From NCBI RefSeq assembly GCF_042651065.1, contig NZ_JBHSCH010000018.1:1-64000 (forward strand): a DNA stretch of 64,000 bases, read 5' to 3'. Below are positions 34,218 to 42,883 of this stretch, piece after piece. This DNA comes from Pseudoroseomonas aestuarii. Its GTDB lineage: Bacteria; Pseudomonadota; Alphaproteobacteria; Acetobacterales; Acetobacteraceae. Every line of letters starts with the position of its first letter. Position 1 is the stretch's first letter. The position numbers and the translations under genes are program-made. Below the pieces are notes generated by a model. The model was not told the DNA's origin. It worked only from the letters and a program-made list of their open reading frames with translations, and made no database searches.

Positions 34218-37200
34218 ATGGCCAGTTCGCCTTCTCCCTATGTCCTCAACGTCGACGAGGCCTACTACTTCACGTTCAATCCCGACGTGGCCGCCTCCGG
34301 CATGAGCGCCGCCATGCACTTCTCCCTGTTCGGGAAGGCGGAAGGCCGCAGCCCCAACGCCCTGTTCGACCGGGACTACTATCTCGCCGCCAACCCGGAC
34401 GTGGCCGCCGCCGGCACCGACCCCTTCGAGCACTTCCTCGATTTCGGCCTGCGTGAGGGCCGCAGCACCACGCCGCTGTTCGATGCCACCTTCTACCTGG
34501 CGCAGAACCCCGATGTCCGCGCCGCGGTCGAGGCCGGCACCATGACGGCGGCCGAGCATTTCTTCCGCTTTGGCCAGTCCGAGGGCCGCTCGCCCAACGC
34601 CGCGCTGGACCTCACCGCCTATCTCGCCGCCAATGACGATGTGCGCGCCGCCGTCGAGGCCGGCACCTTCGATGCGCTGACCCACCTGCTGACCTACGGC
34701 TTCGCCGAGGGCCGCGATCTCGGCAATGGCGTGAGGCTCACCGACTTCGCCGCCGACAGCGCCTTCACGGACGCCGTGGCCGCGCAGGACGCCCACGCCG
34801 CACTGGCCCGCATGGCCGCCGTGGCGCCCTTCTTCCCGGATTTTCAGGCGCCCGCCGGCTGGCAGCCCGCCACGGACACGCCGATCCCGACCGACTTCAC
34901 CCCGGTTGACGGCGCCGTGCTGCGCGTCCCCGCCGGCGTCGAGATCCCCGAGGGCATGACCCTCTCGCGGGACGTCTTCCTGCCCTACCTCACCGTCACG
35001 GTGGAGGAGGAGGTGCTCCGCTTCGGCGGCAATGCCGAGGGCGAGATCACGCTGCAGCGCGTGGACGGCACCCTGGTCTTCACGCGCGAGGGCGAGAGCG
35101 TCACCGCCGCCGGGCCGGCGGCCGAGATCGCGCTGGGCGATGCCAGCCTCGCGGCCCCCGCAGGGGCGCTGGACGGCCTGGCCGTCACCGGCACCGGCAC
35201 GGTCATCCTCTCCGGCCTGGAGGCCGGGACCGACCTCTCCGGCCTGGCCGCCAGCCTCGACGTGACGGCCCTGGTCGTCGGCGACCTGGACATCACGGGC
35301 AATGCTGCGCTCGGCACGGTCGACACCTTCCGCGTCGCGGAGGGCGCGACCCTCACCCTCTCCGCCGGCCAGGCCGGCGCGGCGGAGCTGGAAGGCCGCC
35401 ATGTGGTGCAGGATGCTGCCGCCGCCTTCTTCGACGGCGCGGCGCCGCGGCCCTTCCTGGCCGGCGCCGCCGGCGTGACCGTCACCGACATGGCGAGCCT
35501 GGCGCAGCTGGCCGCGCTGCGCGGGGCCTTCGAGGGCGAGCTGGCCTATGACAGCCTCTCGGGCGACCGCGCCGCGCTGCTGGCCGACATGGCGAGCCAG
35601 GACGGCGGCGGCACCTTCGTGAAGCTCGGCAAGGCCGTGCTGGTGACCGACGCGGCCAGCCTGGCCGAGCTGGACGCCATCGACGCGGCGAACGGCAATG
35701 CCGGCGTCAGCGTCACCGCCGTGGCCGACACCGCGGCGAACCTGATGAATGACGGCACGCCCTTCGCGCGCGTCACGGAAGGCGTGGCCGTCACCGTCAC
35801 GGATGCGGCCACCCTCGCCCAGCTTGCCACGATCGATGCGGCCAATGGCGGCGGCGCGCTGAGCTACTCGGCCGTCACCGACGCGGCCTCGGCCCTGGTG
35901 ACGAACAGCGACGGCTATGTGCGCGCCGGCACCAACGTCACCGTGACGGGCGCCGCCACCCTCGCCCAGTTCGCCAGCATCGACGCCGGCAACGGCAATG
36001 GCGCGCTGGTCTACACAGCCATCACCGACACGGCGGCGGCCCTGGCGGCGAATGCGGCGGGCTATGTGAAGGACGGCACCGACGTCACCGTGACGGGCGC
36101 CGCCACCCTCGCCCAGCTCGCCGGCATCGACGCCGCCAACGGCGACGGCGCGCTGGTCTACACGGCCATCACCGACACGGCGGCGGCCCTGGCGACGAAT
36201 GCGGCGGGCTATGTGAAGGACGGCACCGACGTCACCGTCACGGATGCCGCCACCCTCGCCCAGCTCGCCGGCATCGACGCCGACAACGGCGACGGCGCGC
36301 TGAGCTACACGGCCATCACCGACACGGCGGCGGCCCTGGCGACGAATGCGGCGGGCTATGTGAAGGACGGCACCGACGTCACCGTGACGGATGCCGCCAC
36401 CCTCGCCCAGCTCGCCGGCATCGACGCCGCCAACGGCAATGGCGCGCTCAGCTACGGCAGCGTCACCGACACCGCAGCCAACCTGGCGGCGAACAGCGAC
36501 GGCTATGTCCGCGCCGGCACCGACGTCACCGTGACCGATGCCGCCACCCTCGCCCAGCTCGCCGGCATCGACGCCGCCAACGGCAATGGCGCGCTGGGCT
36601 ACGGCAGCGTCACCGACACCGCGGCCAACCTGGCGGCGAACAGCGACGGCTATGTCCGCGCCGGCACCGACGTCACCGTGGCCGATGCCGCCACCCTCGC
36701 CCAGCTCGCCGGCATCGATGCCGCCAACGGCAATGGCGCGCTCAGCTACGGCAGCGTCACCGACACCGCGGCCAGCCTGGCGGCGAACAGCGACGGCTAT
36801 GTCCGCGCCGGCACCGGCGTCACCGTGACCGATGCCGCCACCCTCGCCCAGCTCGCCGGCATCGACGCCGCCAACGGCAACGGCGCGCTGGGCTACACGG
36901 CCATCACCGACGCGGCGGCCGCCCTGGCGGCGAACGCGGCGGGCTATGTGAAGGACGGCATCGACGTCACCGTCACCGATGCCGCAACCATCGCCCAGTT
37001 GGTGGCCATCGACGGCGCCAATGGCAATGGCGCGCTGGAGCACGCGCTGATCACCGACAGCTGGCAGGCGCTGCTGGCCGGTGATGCGGCCGCCTATCTG
37101 CCGGGCGCCACCACCATCACGCTCACCAGCTACAATCTGGGTCAGGTGGCGGTCTCCGACGTGCAGCGGCTGCTGGCGATCTCCAACCTGGTGGATGGCG

Positions 37201-38789
37201 GCGGCGACCGCATCGAGCTGGCCGACCTGGCCTACACGCTGAACGACCTGCCGGCCGACCTGGCCCAGGGCAATGCGGCGGCCATCGTCATCCATGCCGA
37301 TACGGTGACGGCCTCGGCGCCGGCCACGGTGGCGCAGGCCGTGGTCATCTACGACCGGGATGCGACGGCGAGCTACGCGATCACCGACTCCGCCGCCGCC
37401 CTCGCGCGCAGCGACAGCGAGGCCGATGCGGCGATCCGCCACGCCGGCGACCTGAACGCCAGCACCGCGGCCACCGCCGCCCAGGCCACGGTCATCCATG
37501 ACCGCGATGGCGCCGGCGCCGTGCACTACGACGTCTACGACCATTTCCAGAACCTGTCGGGGCTGGCCTCGGCGGTGCGGAACACGGCGCACGACATCAC
37601 GGTCAACGGCTACTACTACGGCAACGTGCTGAGCACGGCGGACGCGGCCACCGCCGCCGCCTGGGGCAACACGGGCGCGACGAACATCTACAACATCCGG
37701 GGCACGGCCTCGGAGGTGAGCGCCTTCGTCACCGCCCACCAGGAGACGGGCGGCGAAACCGCGCTGCGCTACACCTTCAGCGTCCTGGATTCGCCGGCCG
37801 GCGTGCTCGACCGGATCAACGCCAATGATCTCGCCTTCGTCGCCGGCAACGCTGCCACCGAACTGACGGACGACAACAAGGCCTCCTATGTCACGGTCAA
37901 CGGCAGCTTCACGGTGGATCAGGCGCAGACCTTCTGGAACGCGGTCCAGCCGGTGCTGGGCTCCGACCAAGCCACCGAGCAGCGCACCTACTACGGCGTG
38001 ATCGACTCGGTGGTGAACTACACGAACGAGGAGGTGGCGACCGCCGGCATCCGCGGCACGGACTACCTGCGCGTCGTCGACAACGCCGCCAACGTGCACG
38101 CCGCGCAGAACGGCTTCGACAACGCCCACGCGGATATCTTCTGGCTGCTCGACTCCCGCAACAGCGGCTCGGATTCGATCTCCGTCACCGGCAGCGCGGG
38201 GGACCAGTACATCAGGGGCACCGCGGGCAGCGACTACATCGCCGGCGGCGCCGGTGCCGACTACATCAGCGCCGGAGCCGGCAAGGACACGCTCCATGCC
38301 GGTGACAGCGGGGCCGACACGGTGTGGAACACCGCCATCTACAACAGCTCCAACACCATCATCGGCGGCCGCGACGGCGACAACATGTTCGGCAGCGCCG
38401 ACTTCGACAACTACATCTACCAGGGCTATGACCGGACGCAGCTGATCGCCGAGTCCGGCACCACCCAGTGGACGCGCGACTACATCAGCAACTTCAGCCT
38501 GGGCGACCGCATCTACTTCCAGGGCGCGGACAGCGTGCAGTTCCTCAGCAACGGCCTGGCCAGCGCCAGCACCGTGAGCTCGGACAGCCTGGGCCTGGCC
38601 ATCCGCTACGAGAAGAACGTGCAGGTGCTGAACTACTCCGGCAATGGCGTGGTCGAGGCCACCCGCGTTCTGCTGGATGTCAGCGACAATGCCGGCCGGT
38701 TCGACGACGTTGCGGACATGCACATCATCCTGGTCGGGTCGAACATCGACGTGAACTGGGACAATGGCGCGCTGATCTTCGGCGGCTGA
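34218..38789 (+). CDS. giant RTX/S-layer-like repeat protein, probable type I secretion substrate
   Basis: 1,523 residues with no signal peptide. Residues 1-190 hold four imperfect repeats of the form YLAANPDVAAA..HFLDFGLREGRS, as seen at the N-termini of some RTX and S-layer-like proteins. A beta-rich linker follows. Residues 525-916 are eight 49-residue repeats (VTVTDAATLAQLAGIDAANG at the start of each), flanked by degenerate copies on both sides. Residues about 1320-1365 contain RTX-type calcium motifs (GTAGSDYIAGGAGADYISAG). A C-terminal beta domain of about 160 residues is the likely secretion signal. ATG 34218 has AGAGAGAGA upstream. A surface-layer or adhesin role is inferred. No type I secretion ABC/HlyD genes are in the window. 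Confidence 0.88.
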   Translation: MASSPSPYVLNVDEAYYFTFNPDVAASGMSAAMHFSLFGKAEGRSPNALFDRDYYLAANPDVAAAGTDPFEHFLDFGLREGRSTTPLFDATFYLAQNPDVRAAVEAGTMTAAEHFFRFGQSEGRSPNAALDLTAYLAANDDVRAAVEAGTFDALTHLLTYGFAEGRDLGNGVRLTDFAADSAFTDAVAAQDAHAALARMAAVAPFFPDFQAPAGWQPATDTPIPTDFTPVDGAVLRVPAGVEIPEGMTLSRDVFLPYLTVTVEEEVLRFGGNAEGEITLQRVDGTLVFTREGESVTAAGPAAEIALGDASLAAPAGALDGLAVTGTGTVILSGLEAGTDLSGLAASLDVTALVVGDLDITGNAALGTVDTFRVAEGATLTLSAGQAGAAELEGRHVVQDAAAAFFDGAAPRPFLAGAAGVTVTDMASLAQLAALRGAFEGELAYDSLSGDRAALLADMASQDGGGTFVKLGKAVLVTDAASLAELDAIDAANGNAGVSVTAVADTAANLMNDGTPFARVTEGVAVTVTDAATLAQLATIDAANGGGALSYSAVTDAASALVTNSDGYVRAGTNVTVTGAATLAQFASIDAGNGNGALVYTAITDTAAALAANAAGYVKDGTDVTVTGAATLAQLAGIDAANGDGALVYTAITDTAAALATNAAGYVKDGTDVTVTDAATLAQLAGIDADNGDGALSYTAITDTAAALATNAAGYVKDGTDVTVTDAATLAQLAGIDAANGNGALSYGSVTDTAANLAANSDGYVRAGTDVTVTDAATLAQLAGIDAANGNGALGYGSVTDTAANLAANSDGYVRAGTDVTVADAATLAQLAGIDAANGNGALSYGSVTDTAASLAANSDGYVRAGTGVTVTDAATLAQLAGIDAANGNGALGYTAITDAAAALAANAAGYVKDGIDVTVTDAATIAQLVAIDGANGNGALEHALITDSWQALLAGDAAAYLPGATTITLTSYNLGQVAVSDVQRLLAISNLVDGGGDRIELADLAYTLNDLPADLAQGNAAAIVIHADTVTASAPATVAQAVVIYDRDATASYAITDSAAALARSDSEADAAIRHAGDLNASTAATAAQATVIHDRDGAGAVHYDVYDHFQNLSGLASAVRNTAHDITVNGYYYGNVLSTADAATAAAWGNTGATNIYNIRGTASEVSAFVTAHQETGGETALRYTFSVLDSPAGVLDRINANDLAFVAGNAATELTDDNKASYVTVNGSFTVDQAQTFWNAVQPVLGSDQATEQRTYYGVIDSVVNYTNEEVATAGIRGTDYLRVVDNAANVHAAQNGFDNAHADIFWLLDSRNSGSDSISVTGSAGDQYIRGTAGSDYIAGGAGADYISAGAGKDTLHAGDSGADTVWNTAIYNSSNTIIGGRDGDNMFGSADFDNYIYQGYDRTQLIAESGTTQWTRDYISNFSLGDRIYFQGADSVQFLSNGLASASTVSSDSLGLAIRYEKNVQVLNYSGNGVVEATRVLLDVSDNAGRFDDVADMHIILVGSNIDVNWDNGALIFGG
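35790..36965. repeat. eight tandem 147-bp repeats (49 codons each)
   Basis: Units start at 35790 and recur every 147 bp without a gap. Two sub-types differ in their second half, ending either AANSDGYVRAGTD or TNAAGYVKDGTD. The order is one S-type, three A-type, three S-type, one A-type. Partly conserved copies precede and follow (the next starts at 36966). Block-wise sub-types suggest unequal crossing-over or gene conversion. Confidence 0.95.
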
Positions 38790-38817
38790 CCCCCGGCCGG
38801 AGGGTACTCCGGATCAC

Positions 38818-38846
38818 GCGCCGGGGCGGCGATCCCGCCCCGGCGC
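38818..38846. terminator. strong hairpin after the giant gene
   Basis: GCGCCGGGGCGG/CCGCCCCGGCGC, a perfect 12-base stem with a 5-nt loop, 29 nt after the stop codon. It lacks a U-tract. Confidence 0.45.
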
Positions 38847-38889
38847 CCCTCAGGCAGCTCCCACTCGAGCTGGCTGCGCAGACACAGAA

Positions 38890-38920
38890 AAGGCCGGAGC
38901 GGGATCGCCGCTCCGGCCTT
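38890..38920 (-). terminator. rho-independent terminator of nrdA
   Basis: Perfect 13-base stem AAGGCCGGAGCGG/CCGCTCCGGCCTT with a 5-nt loop and TTTTCTG following on the minus strand, 27 nt after the nrdA stop. It confirms that nrdA is transcribed as a separate unit from nrdB. Confidence 0.85.
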
Positions 38921-38947
38921 GCTGATTCAGGGAAGAACTGGCGCCGC

Positions 38948-40882
38948 CTACTGGCAGGCCAGGCACTCCTCATAATCGGTGCCGTTCTCGCCGGCCACCG
39001 CGCGGGTGGTGCGCGGCGGCGGCACGGGCAGCACGGCCTCCAGGCTGTTGGCCGCCGCGAAGCCCAGCGCCGGCTGCACCGCCACCTTCTCGCTGATGGT
39101 ATCGGCGCGCTGGATGGAGAGGCTGCGGCAGTAGTAGAGCGACTTCACGCCCTTCTTCCAGGCCTGGTAGTGGATCTGGTGCAGGTCGCGCTTGTGCACG
39201 TCGGCCGGCAGGAACACGTTCACCGACTGGCTCTGGCAGATATAGGGCGTGCGGTCGGCGGCGTGCTCCACCACCCAGCGCTGGTCCAGCTCGAAGGCGG
39301 TCTTGAAGATCGCCTTCTCCTGCTCGTCCAGGAAGTCGAGGTGCTGGACGCTGCCCTTGGTGACGGTGATGTTGGTCCAGGTCTCGTCGTCGTCGCGGCC
39401 ATGCTTGGCCAGCAGCTTCTTCAGGTACGGGTTGCGCACGATGAAGGAGCCGGAAAGCGTCTTGTGGTTGTACACATTGGCCGCGATCGGCTCGATGCCG
39501 GGCGAGGCGCCGCCACAGATGATCGAGATGGAGGCCGTTGGCGCGATCGCCATCTTGTTCGAGAAGCGCTCCATGAAGCCGTATTCGGCGGCATCCGGGC
39601 AGGGCCCGCGCTCCTCGGCCAGCTGGCGGCTGGCGGCATCGGCCTGGGTGCGGATGTGCTTGAACATCCGCTTGTTCCACACCTTCGCGATGACGCTCTC
39701 GAAGGGCACGTTCTGCTGCTGCAGGAACGAATGGAAGCCCATCACGCCGAGGCCCACGCTGCGCTCGCGCATCGCGCTGTACTTCGCGCGCGCCATGGAA
39801 TCGGGCGCGGTGTCGATGAAGTTCTGCAACACGTTGTCGAGGAAGCGCATCACGTCGGGGATGAAGCGCGGGTCGTCCTTCCACTCCATCCAGGTCTCGA
39901 GGTTCAGCGAGGAGAGGCAGCACACGGCGGTGCGCTCGCGCCCGTGCTGGTCGCGCCCGGTCGGCAGAGTAATCTCGGAGCAGAGGTTGGAGGTCTTGAC
40001 CTCCAGCCCGGCCAGCTTCTGGTGCTCCGGCCGCGCGTTGTTCACGGCGTCCGAGTAGATGATGTAGGGCTCGCCCTGCTCGATGCGCGCCATCAGGATG
40101 CGGATCCACAGGCCGCGGGCCGAGATCTTGCGCACCACGGCGCCGTCCTTGGGCGAGGTCAGCGCCCACTCCTCGTCGGCCTCCACCGCGCGCATGAAGG
40201 CGTCGGGGATCAGCACGCCGTGGTGCAGGTTCAGGGCCTTGCGGTTCGGGTCGCCGCCGGTGGGGCGGCGGAGGTCGATGAACTCCTCGATCTCCGGGTG
40301 GGAGACGGGGAGGTAGACCGCCGCCGAGCCGCGCCGCAGCGAGCCCTGGCTGATCGCCAGCGTCAGGCTGTCCATCACCCGGATGAAGGGGATGATGCCG
40401 CTGGTCTTGCCGTTCTGCCCGACCTTCTCGCCGATCGAGCGCAGATTGCCCCAGTAGGAGCCGATGCCGCCGCCCTTGGAGGCCAGCCAGACATTCTCGT
40501 TCCAGAGGTCGACGATGCCGTTCAGGCTGTCATTCGCCTCGTTGAGGAAGCAGGAGATGGGCAGGCCGCGCGTGGTGCCGCCGTTGGAGAGCACCGGCGT
40601 GGCGGGCATGAACCACAGCCTCGAGATATAGTCGTAGATGCGCTGGGCGTGCGCCGCGTCGTCGCCATAGGCGCTGGCCACGCGGGCGAACAGGTCCTGG
40701 TAGGATTCGCCCGGCATCAGGTAGCGGTCGTCGAGGGTGGCCTTGCCGAAATCGGTCAGCAACGCATCGCGGGAACGGTCCACGCGCACCTGACCATGCC
40801 CCGCGAGCTGAATATCATCGGCAAGCTGAATGGCATCGAACACGACGGGAATCCCTGATGGCTGGGGTACTGAGGCGGGCAC
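38948..40882 (-). CDS. nrdA: class Ia ribonucleotide reductase alpha subunit
   Basis: 644-residue catalytic subunit reducing ribonucleoside diphosphates. Active-site cysteines are Cys111 in LPISCFLNE, the SNLCSEI motif and VCCLSSLN, with the C-terminal thioredoxin-reducible pair in ECLACQ (Cys640, Cys643). The N-terminus lacks an ATP-cone, so allosteric activity control by that domain is absent. GTG 40882 is the longest start; a second GTG 36 nt downstream (VFDAIQLA) is possible. The next gene downstream is on the opposite strand, not nrdB. Confidence 0.95.
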   Translation of the reverse strand: MPASVPQPSGIPVVFDAIQLADDIQLAGHGQVRVDRSRDALLTDFGKATLDDRYLMPGESYQDLFARVASAYGDDAAHAQRIYDYISRLWFMPATPVLSNGGTTRGLPISCFLNEANDSLNGIVDLWNENVWLASKGGGIGSYWGNLRSIGEKVGQNGKTSGIIPFIRVMDSLTLAISQGSLRRGSAAVYLPVSHPEIEEFIDLRRPTGGDPNRKALNLHHGVLIPDAFMRAVEADEEWALTSPKDGAVVRKISARGLWIRILMARIEQGEPYIIYSDAVNNARPEHQKLAGLEVKTSNLCSEITLPTGRDQHGRERTAVCCLSSLNLETWMEWKDDPRFIPDVMRFLDNVLQNFIDTAPDSMARAKYSAMRERSVGLGVMGFHSFLQQQNVPFESVIAKVWNKRMFKHIRTQADAASRQLAEERGPCPDAAEYGFMERFSNKMAIAPTASISIICGGASPGIEPIAANVYNHKTLSGSFIVRNPYLKKLLAKHGRDDDETWTNITVTKGSVQHLDFLDEQEKAIFKTAFELDQRWVVEHAADRTPYICQSQSVNVFLPADVHKRDLHQIHYQAWKKGVKSLYYCRSLSIQRADTISEKVAVQPALGFAAANSLEAVLPVPPPRTTRAVAGENGTDYEECLACQ

Positions 40883-40908
40883 ATTTGCACCGCCCTGACC
40901 GCGCCATC

Positions 40909-40924
40909 AACCCATATCTGGTGG
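40909..40924. promoter_or_regulatory. candidate NrdR box upstream of nrdA
   Basis: AACCCATATCTGGTGG; on the minus strand it reads CCACCAGATATGGGTT. It shares the core CACCAGATRTGG with the box upstream of nrdB. It lies 27 bp before the nrdA GTG. Confidence 0.45.
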
Positions 40925-41021
40925 GTCGGATGCGGCGCCTACCCCCACAATTTGCTTGCGTGACCTTTCGCCCACAGGGTGCCCCGGCGGCGAATCCCCG
41001 AAAAATCTGGCAATGCCAAGG

Positions 41022-41030
41022 TTATCCACC
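41022..41030. promoter_or_regulatory. DnaA-box-like site upstream of nrdA
   Basis: TTATCCACC matches the DnaA box TTATCCACA at eight of nine positions, 140 bp upstream of nrdA. DnaA regulates nrdAB in E. coli, so the site may be meaningful, but one copy is weak evidence. Confidence 0.3.
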
Positions 41031-41105
41031 GGCCGGCTCAGAACGGGTGGGAGCGGTAAAAATTATCTGACGCCCGCCCCCTGCCCCCCGCCCCCTGCTC
41101 CACGA

Positions 41106-41609
41106 TCAGGCGCCGGCGCGGCGCGCCACTTCCGCCCGCAGCTTCTCCACCGTGCCCAGCACACGCTGCGCCGCGCCATCGGTGTCCTCCAGGCTCAGCG
41201 GCATGGAAAGCGGGGTGATGCCCTCGCGCACGGCGCGCTCCGCATCCTCGTACAGCGCGTCCCCGCGCAGTTCGCGCGGCACCCGGCGCACGGCGCCGTG
41301 CACGCGCTGGGCCGCGGCCTTCATGTCCATCCGCGCCGGTGTCATGGCCTTCTGCTGGTTCGAGGCGGGCTCGCTCCCGCTGCGCTGGATGGCCTGGCGG
41401 AGCTGGTCCTCCGCCTCCTGCAGGATCCGCGCATAGTCCCGCAGGTCCGTGGCGGCGGGCTGCGGCGAGGCAGGAGGGCTGGCATCGGCCTGGGGCCGGC
41501 CGGGCTGTGGCGGGGTTGCCTGGGTCTGGCCGGGGCTGCTCTGCGCCAGGGCCGCGCCGCCGAGCCCCGCCAGCAGGGCCAGGGCCAGAATGGGCTTCAC
41601 AGGTCGCAT
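41106..41609 (-). CDS. secreted hypothetical protein
   Basis: 167 residues: signal peptide (MRPVKPILALALLAGLGGAALAQ), a Pro/Gln/Ala-rich linker, then a mainly helical domain (ARILQEAEDQLRQAI and DGAAQRVLGTVEKLRAEVARR). No domain is recognised. AAGGAGAG precedes ATG 41609. It is downstream of tRNA-Arg and separated from it by that gene's terminator. Confidence 0.7.
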   Translation of the reverse strand: MRPVKPILALALLAGLGGAALAQSSPGQTQATPPQPGRPQADASPPASPQPAATDLRDYARILQEAEDQLRQAIQRSGSEPASNQQKAMTPARMDMKAAAQRVHGAVRRVPRELRGDALYEDAERAVREGITPLSMPLSLEDTDGAAQRVLGTVEKLRAEVARRAGA

Positions 41610-41760
41610 GTTCGGCTCTCCTTGCTTCGCCGGGTCCGCCCCGGCTTCAGCGGGGGGAAACCGGGGCGGAGGGCCATGGTTCGCCCCCTCGCCGCGCACG
41701 GCCAGGCGGAGGCCGGGCCAGGGGCACGCCAGGAGGGGCAGGCACCGGCAGCGCGGGCAC

Positions 41761-41793
41761 AAAAAAAGGAGCCCGGGAAAATCCCGTGCTCCT
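41761..41793 (-). terminator. terminator of tRNA-Arg
   Basis: AGGAGC-A-CGGGA/TCCCG-G-GCTCCT stem with one mismatch and a 3-nt loop, followed on the minus strand by seven T. It lies 18 nt after the tRNA 3' end. Confidence 0.85.
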
Positions 41794-41810
41794 GCACTTT
41801 GTTCGGTAAC

Positions 41811-41887
41811 TGGCGCGCCCGAAAGGATTCGAACCTCTGACCCCCAGATTCGTAGTCTGGTGCTCTATCCAGCTGAGCTACGGGCGC
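41811..41887 (-). tRNA. tRNA-Arg(ACG)
   Basis: 77 nt including encoded CCA. The acceptor GCGCCCG pairs with CGGGCGC, the D-arm contains AGCTCAGCTGGATAGAGC, and the anticodon stem CCAGA/TCTGG has loop CTACGAA giving anticodon ACG. The T-arm is AGAGGTTCGAATCCTTT. It reads CGN arginine codons after A34-to-inosine editing. Confidence 0.97.
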
Positions 41888-42132
41888 TTGCCAGTGGCCG
41901 GGGAATACCCAACCGGCGGCCGGCGCGCAACATGGGGCGGCACGGTTTTGGCAGTTTTTTTGCACCTTTCCTCCATCAAAACGAGCCATGCCCCCTTCCC
42001 GGCCCCACCGCCCGGCCGCCTGCCCCTTGGTCTTTCCCGCGCCCCGCGCGAGGCTCTGCCCCGGGGCCACGCGCTGCGCCCCGCACGGAAGCCCAGGGGC
42101 GGCAGGCCCCGGACCGGGAGGACATCCAGAGC

Positions 42133-42870
42133 ATGAACGACACACCCAGCCCCTTCTCGCTCGCCGGGCAGACCATCCTGATCACCGGCGCGGCGGGCGG
42201 CATCGGCGCCGCCACGGCGCGGCTCTGCGCCGCCCAGGGCGCGACGCTGATCCTGGCCGACCTGCTGGAGCCCGGGGAGATCGCCGCCCGCATCGGCCCC
42301 GCCGCCCATGGCGCCGCCTGCCACCGGCTCGACATCAGCCAGCGCGCCGCGGTGGAGGCGCTGGCGGCGGGAGCCGGCCCGGTCGACGCGCTGATCGACA
42401 TGGCCGCCATCTGCCCCTTCGACGACTGGATGGCGGAAGGCTGGGACGAATCCCTGGAGCGCGTGCTGGCGGTGAACATCCGCGGCCCGATCAACCTCAC
42501 CCGCGCCTTCCTGCCCGGCATGGCGGCGCGCCGGCGGGGGCGGATCGTGCTCTGCGGCTCGGTCGCGGGCTGGATGGGCGGCGTGGCCTCGGGGCCGCAC
42601 TACGCCTTCAGCAAGGGCGGGCTGCACGCCTTCACCCGCTGGCTGGCGCGGCGGGGGGCGCCGGACGGGGTGCTGGTCAATGCCATCGCCCCCGGCCCGG
42701 TGGAGACGCCGATGACCGCCGGCCAGGCCTACCGGCCGGGGCAGTTCCCGCTCGGCCGCATGGCGGCGCCGGAGGAGATCGCCGCCGCCGCCGCCTTCCT
42801 GGTCAGCCCCGGCGCCGGCTATGTCTCCGGCGCCGTGCTCGACGTGAACGGGGCGGTGCACTACCGCTGA
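42133..42870 (+). CDS. SDR family oxidoreductase
   Basis: 245-residue NAD(P)-dependent short-chain dehydrogenase with cofactor motif TGAAGGIG (residues 18-25), an acidic residue in ILADLL that favours NAD, the catalytic Ser in LCGSVAGW and YAFSK (Tyr about 157). The NAG-type motif is altered to DMAAI. It is convergent with the second SDR gene and may work in the same catabolic context. The substrate is unknown. Confidence 0.88.
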   Translation: MNDTPSPFSLAGQTILITGAAGGIGAATARLCAAQGATLILADLLEPGEIAARIGPAAHGAACHRLDISQRAAVEALAAGAGPVDALIDMAAICPFDDWMAEGWDESLERVLAVNIRGPINLTRAFLPGMAARRRGRIVLCGSVAGWMGGVASGPHYAFSKGGLHAFTRWLARRGAPDGVLVNAIAPGPVETPMTAGQAYRPGQFPLGRMAAPEEIAAAAAFLVSPGAGYVSGAVLDVNGAVHYR

Positions 42871-42883
42871 GGCAGGGCCCCGC

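Noticed and set aside
35790..36965. Regular repeats considered as a CRISPR array
   Set aside because: Units are 147 bp, directly adjacent and coding in frame, with no unique spacers and no cas genes.
33972..38723. 1,583-codon open frame on the minus strand opposite the giant repeat gene
   Set aside because: Its translation is a His/Asp/Val/Gly-rich repetitive string mirroring the 147-bp repeats; it has no family features, while the plus strand encodes recognisable RTX and NPDV repeats with a ribosome site.
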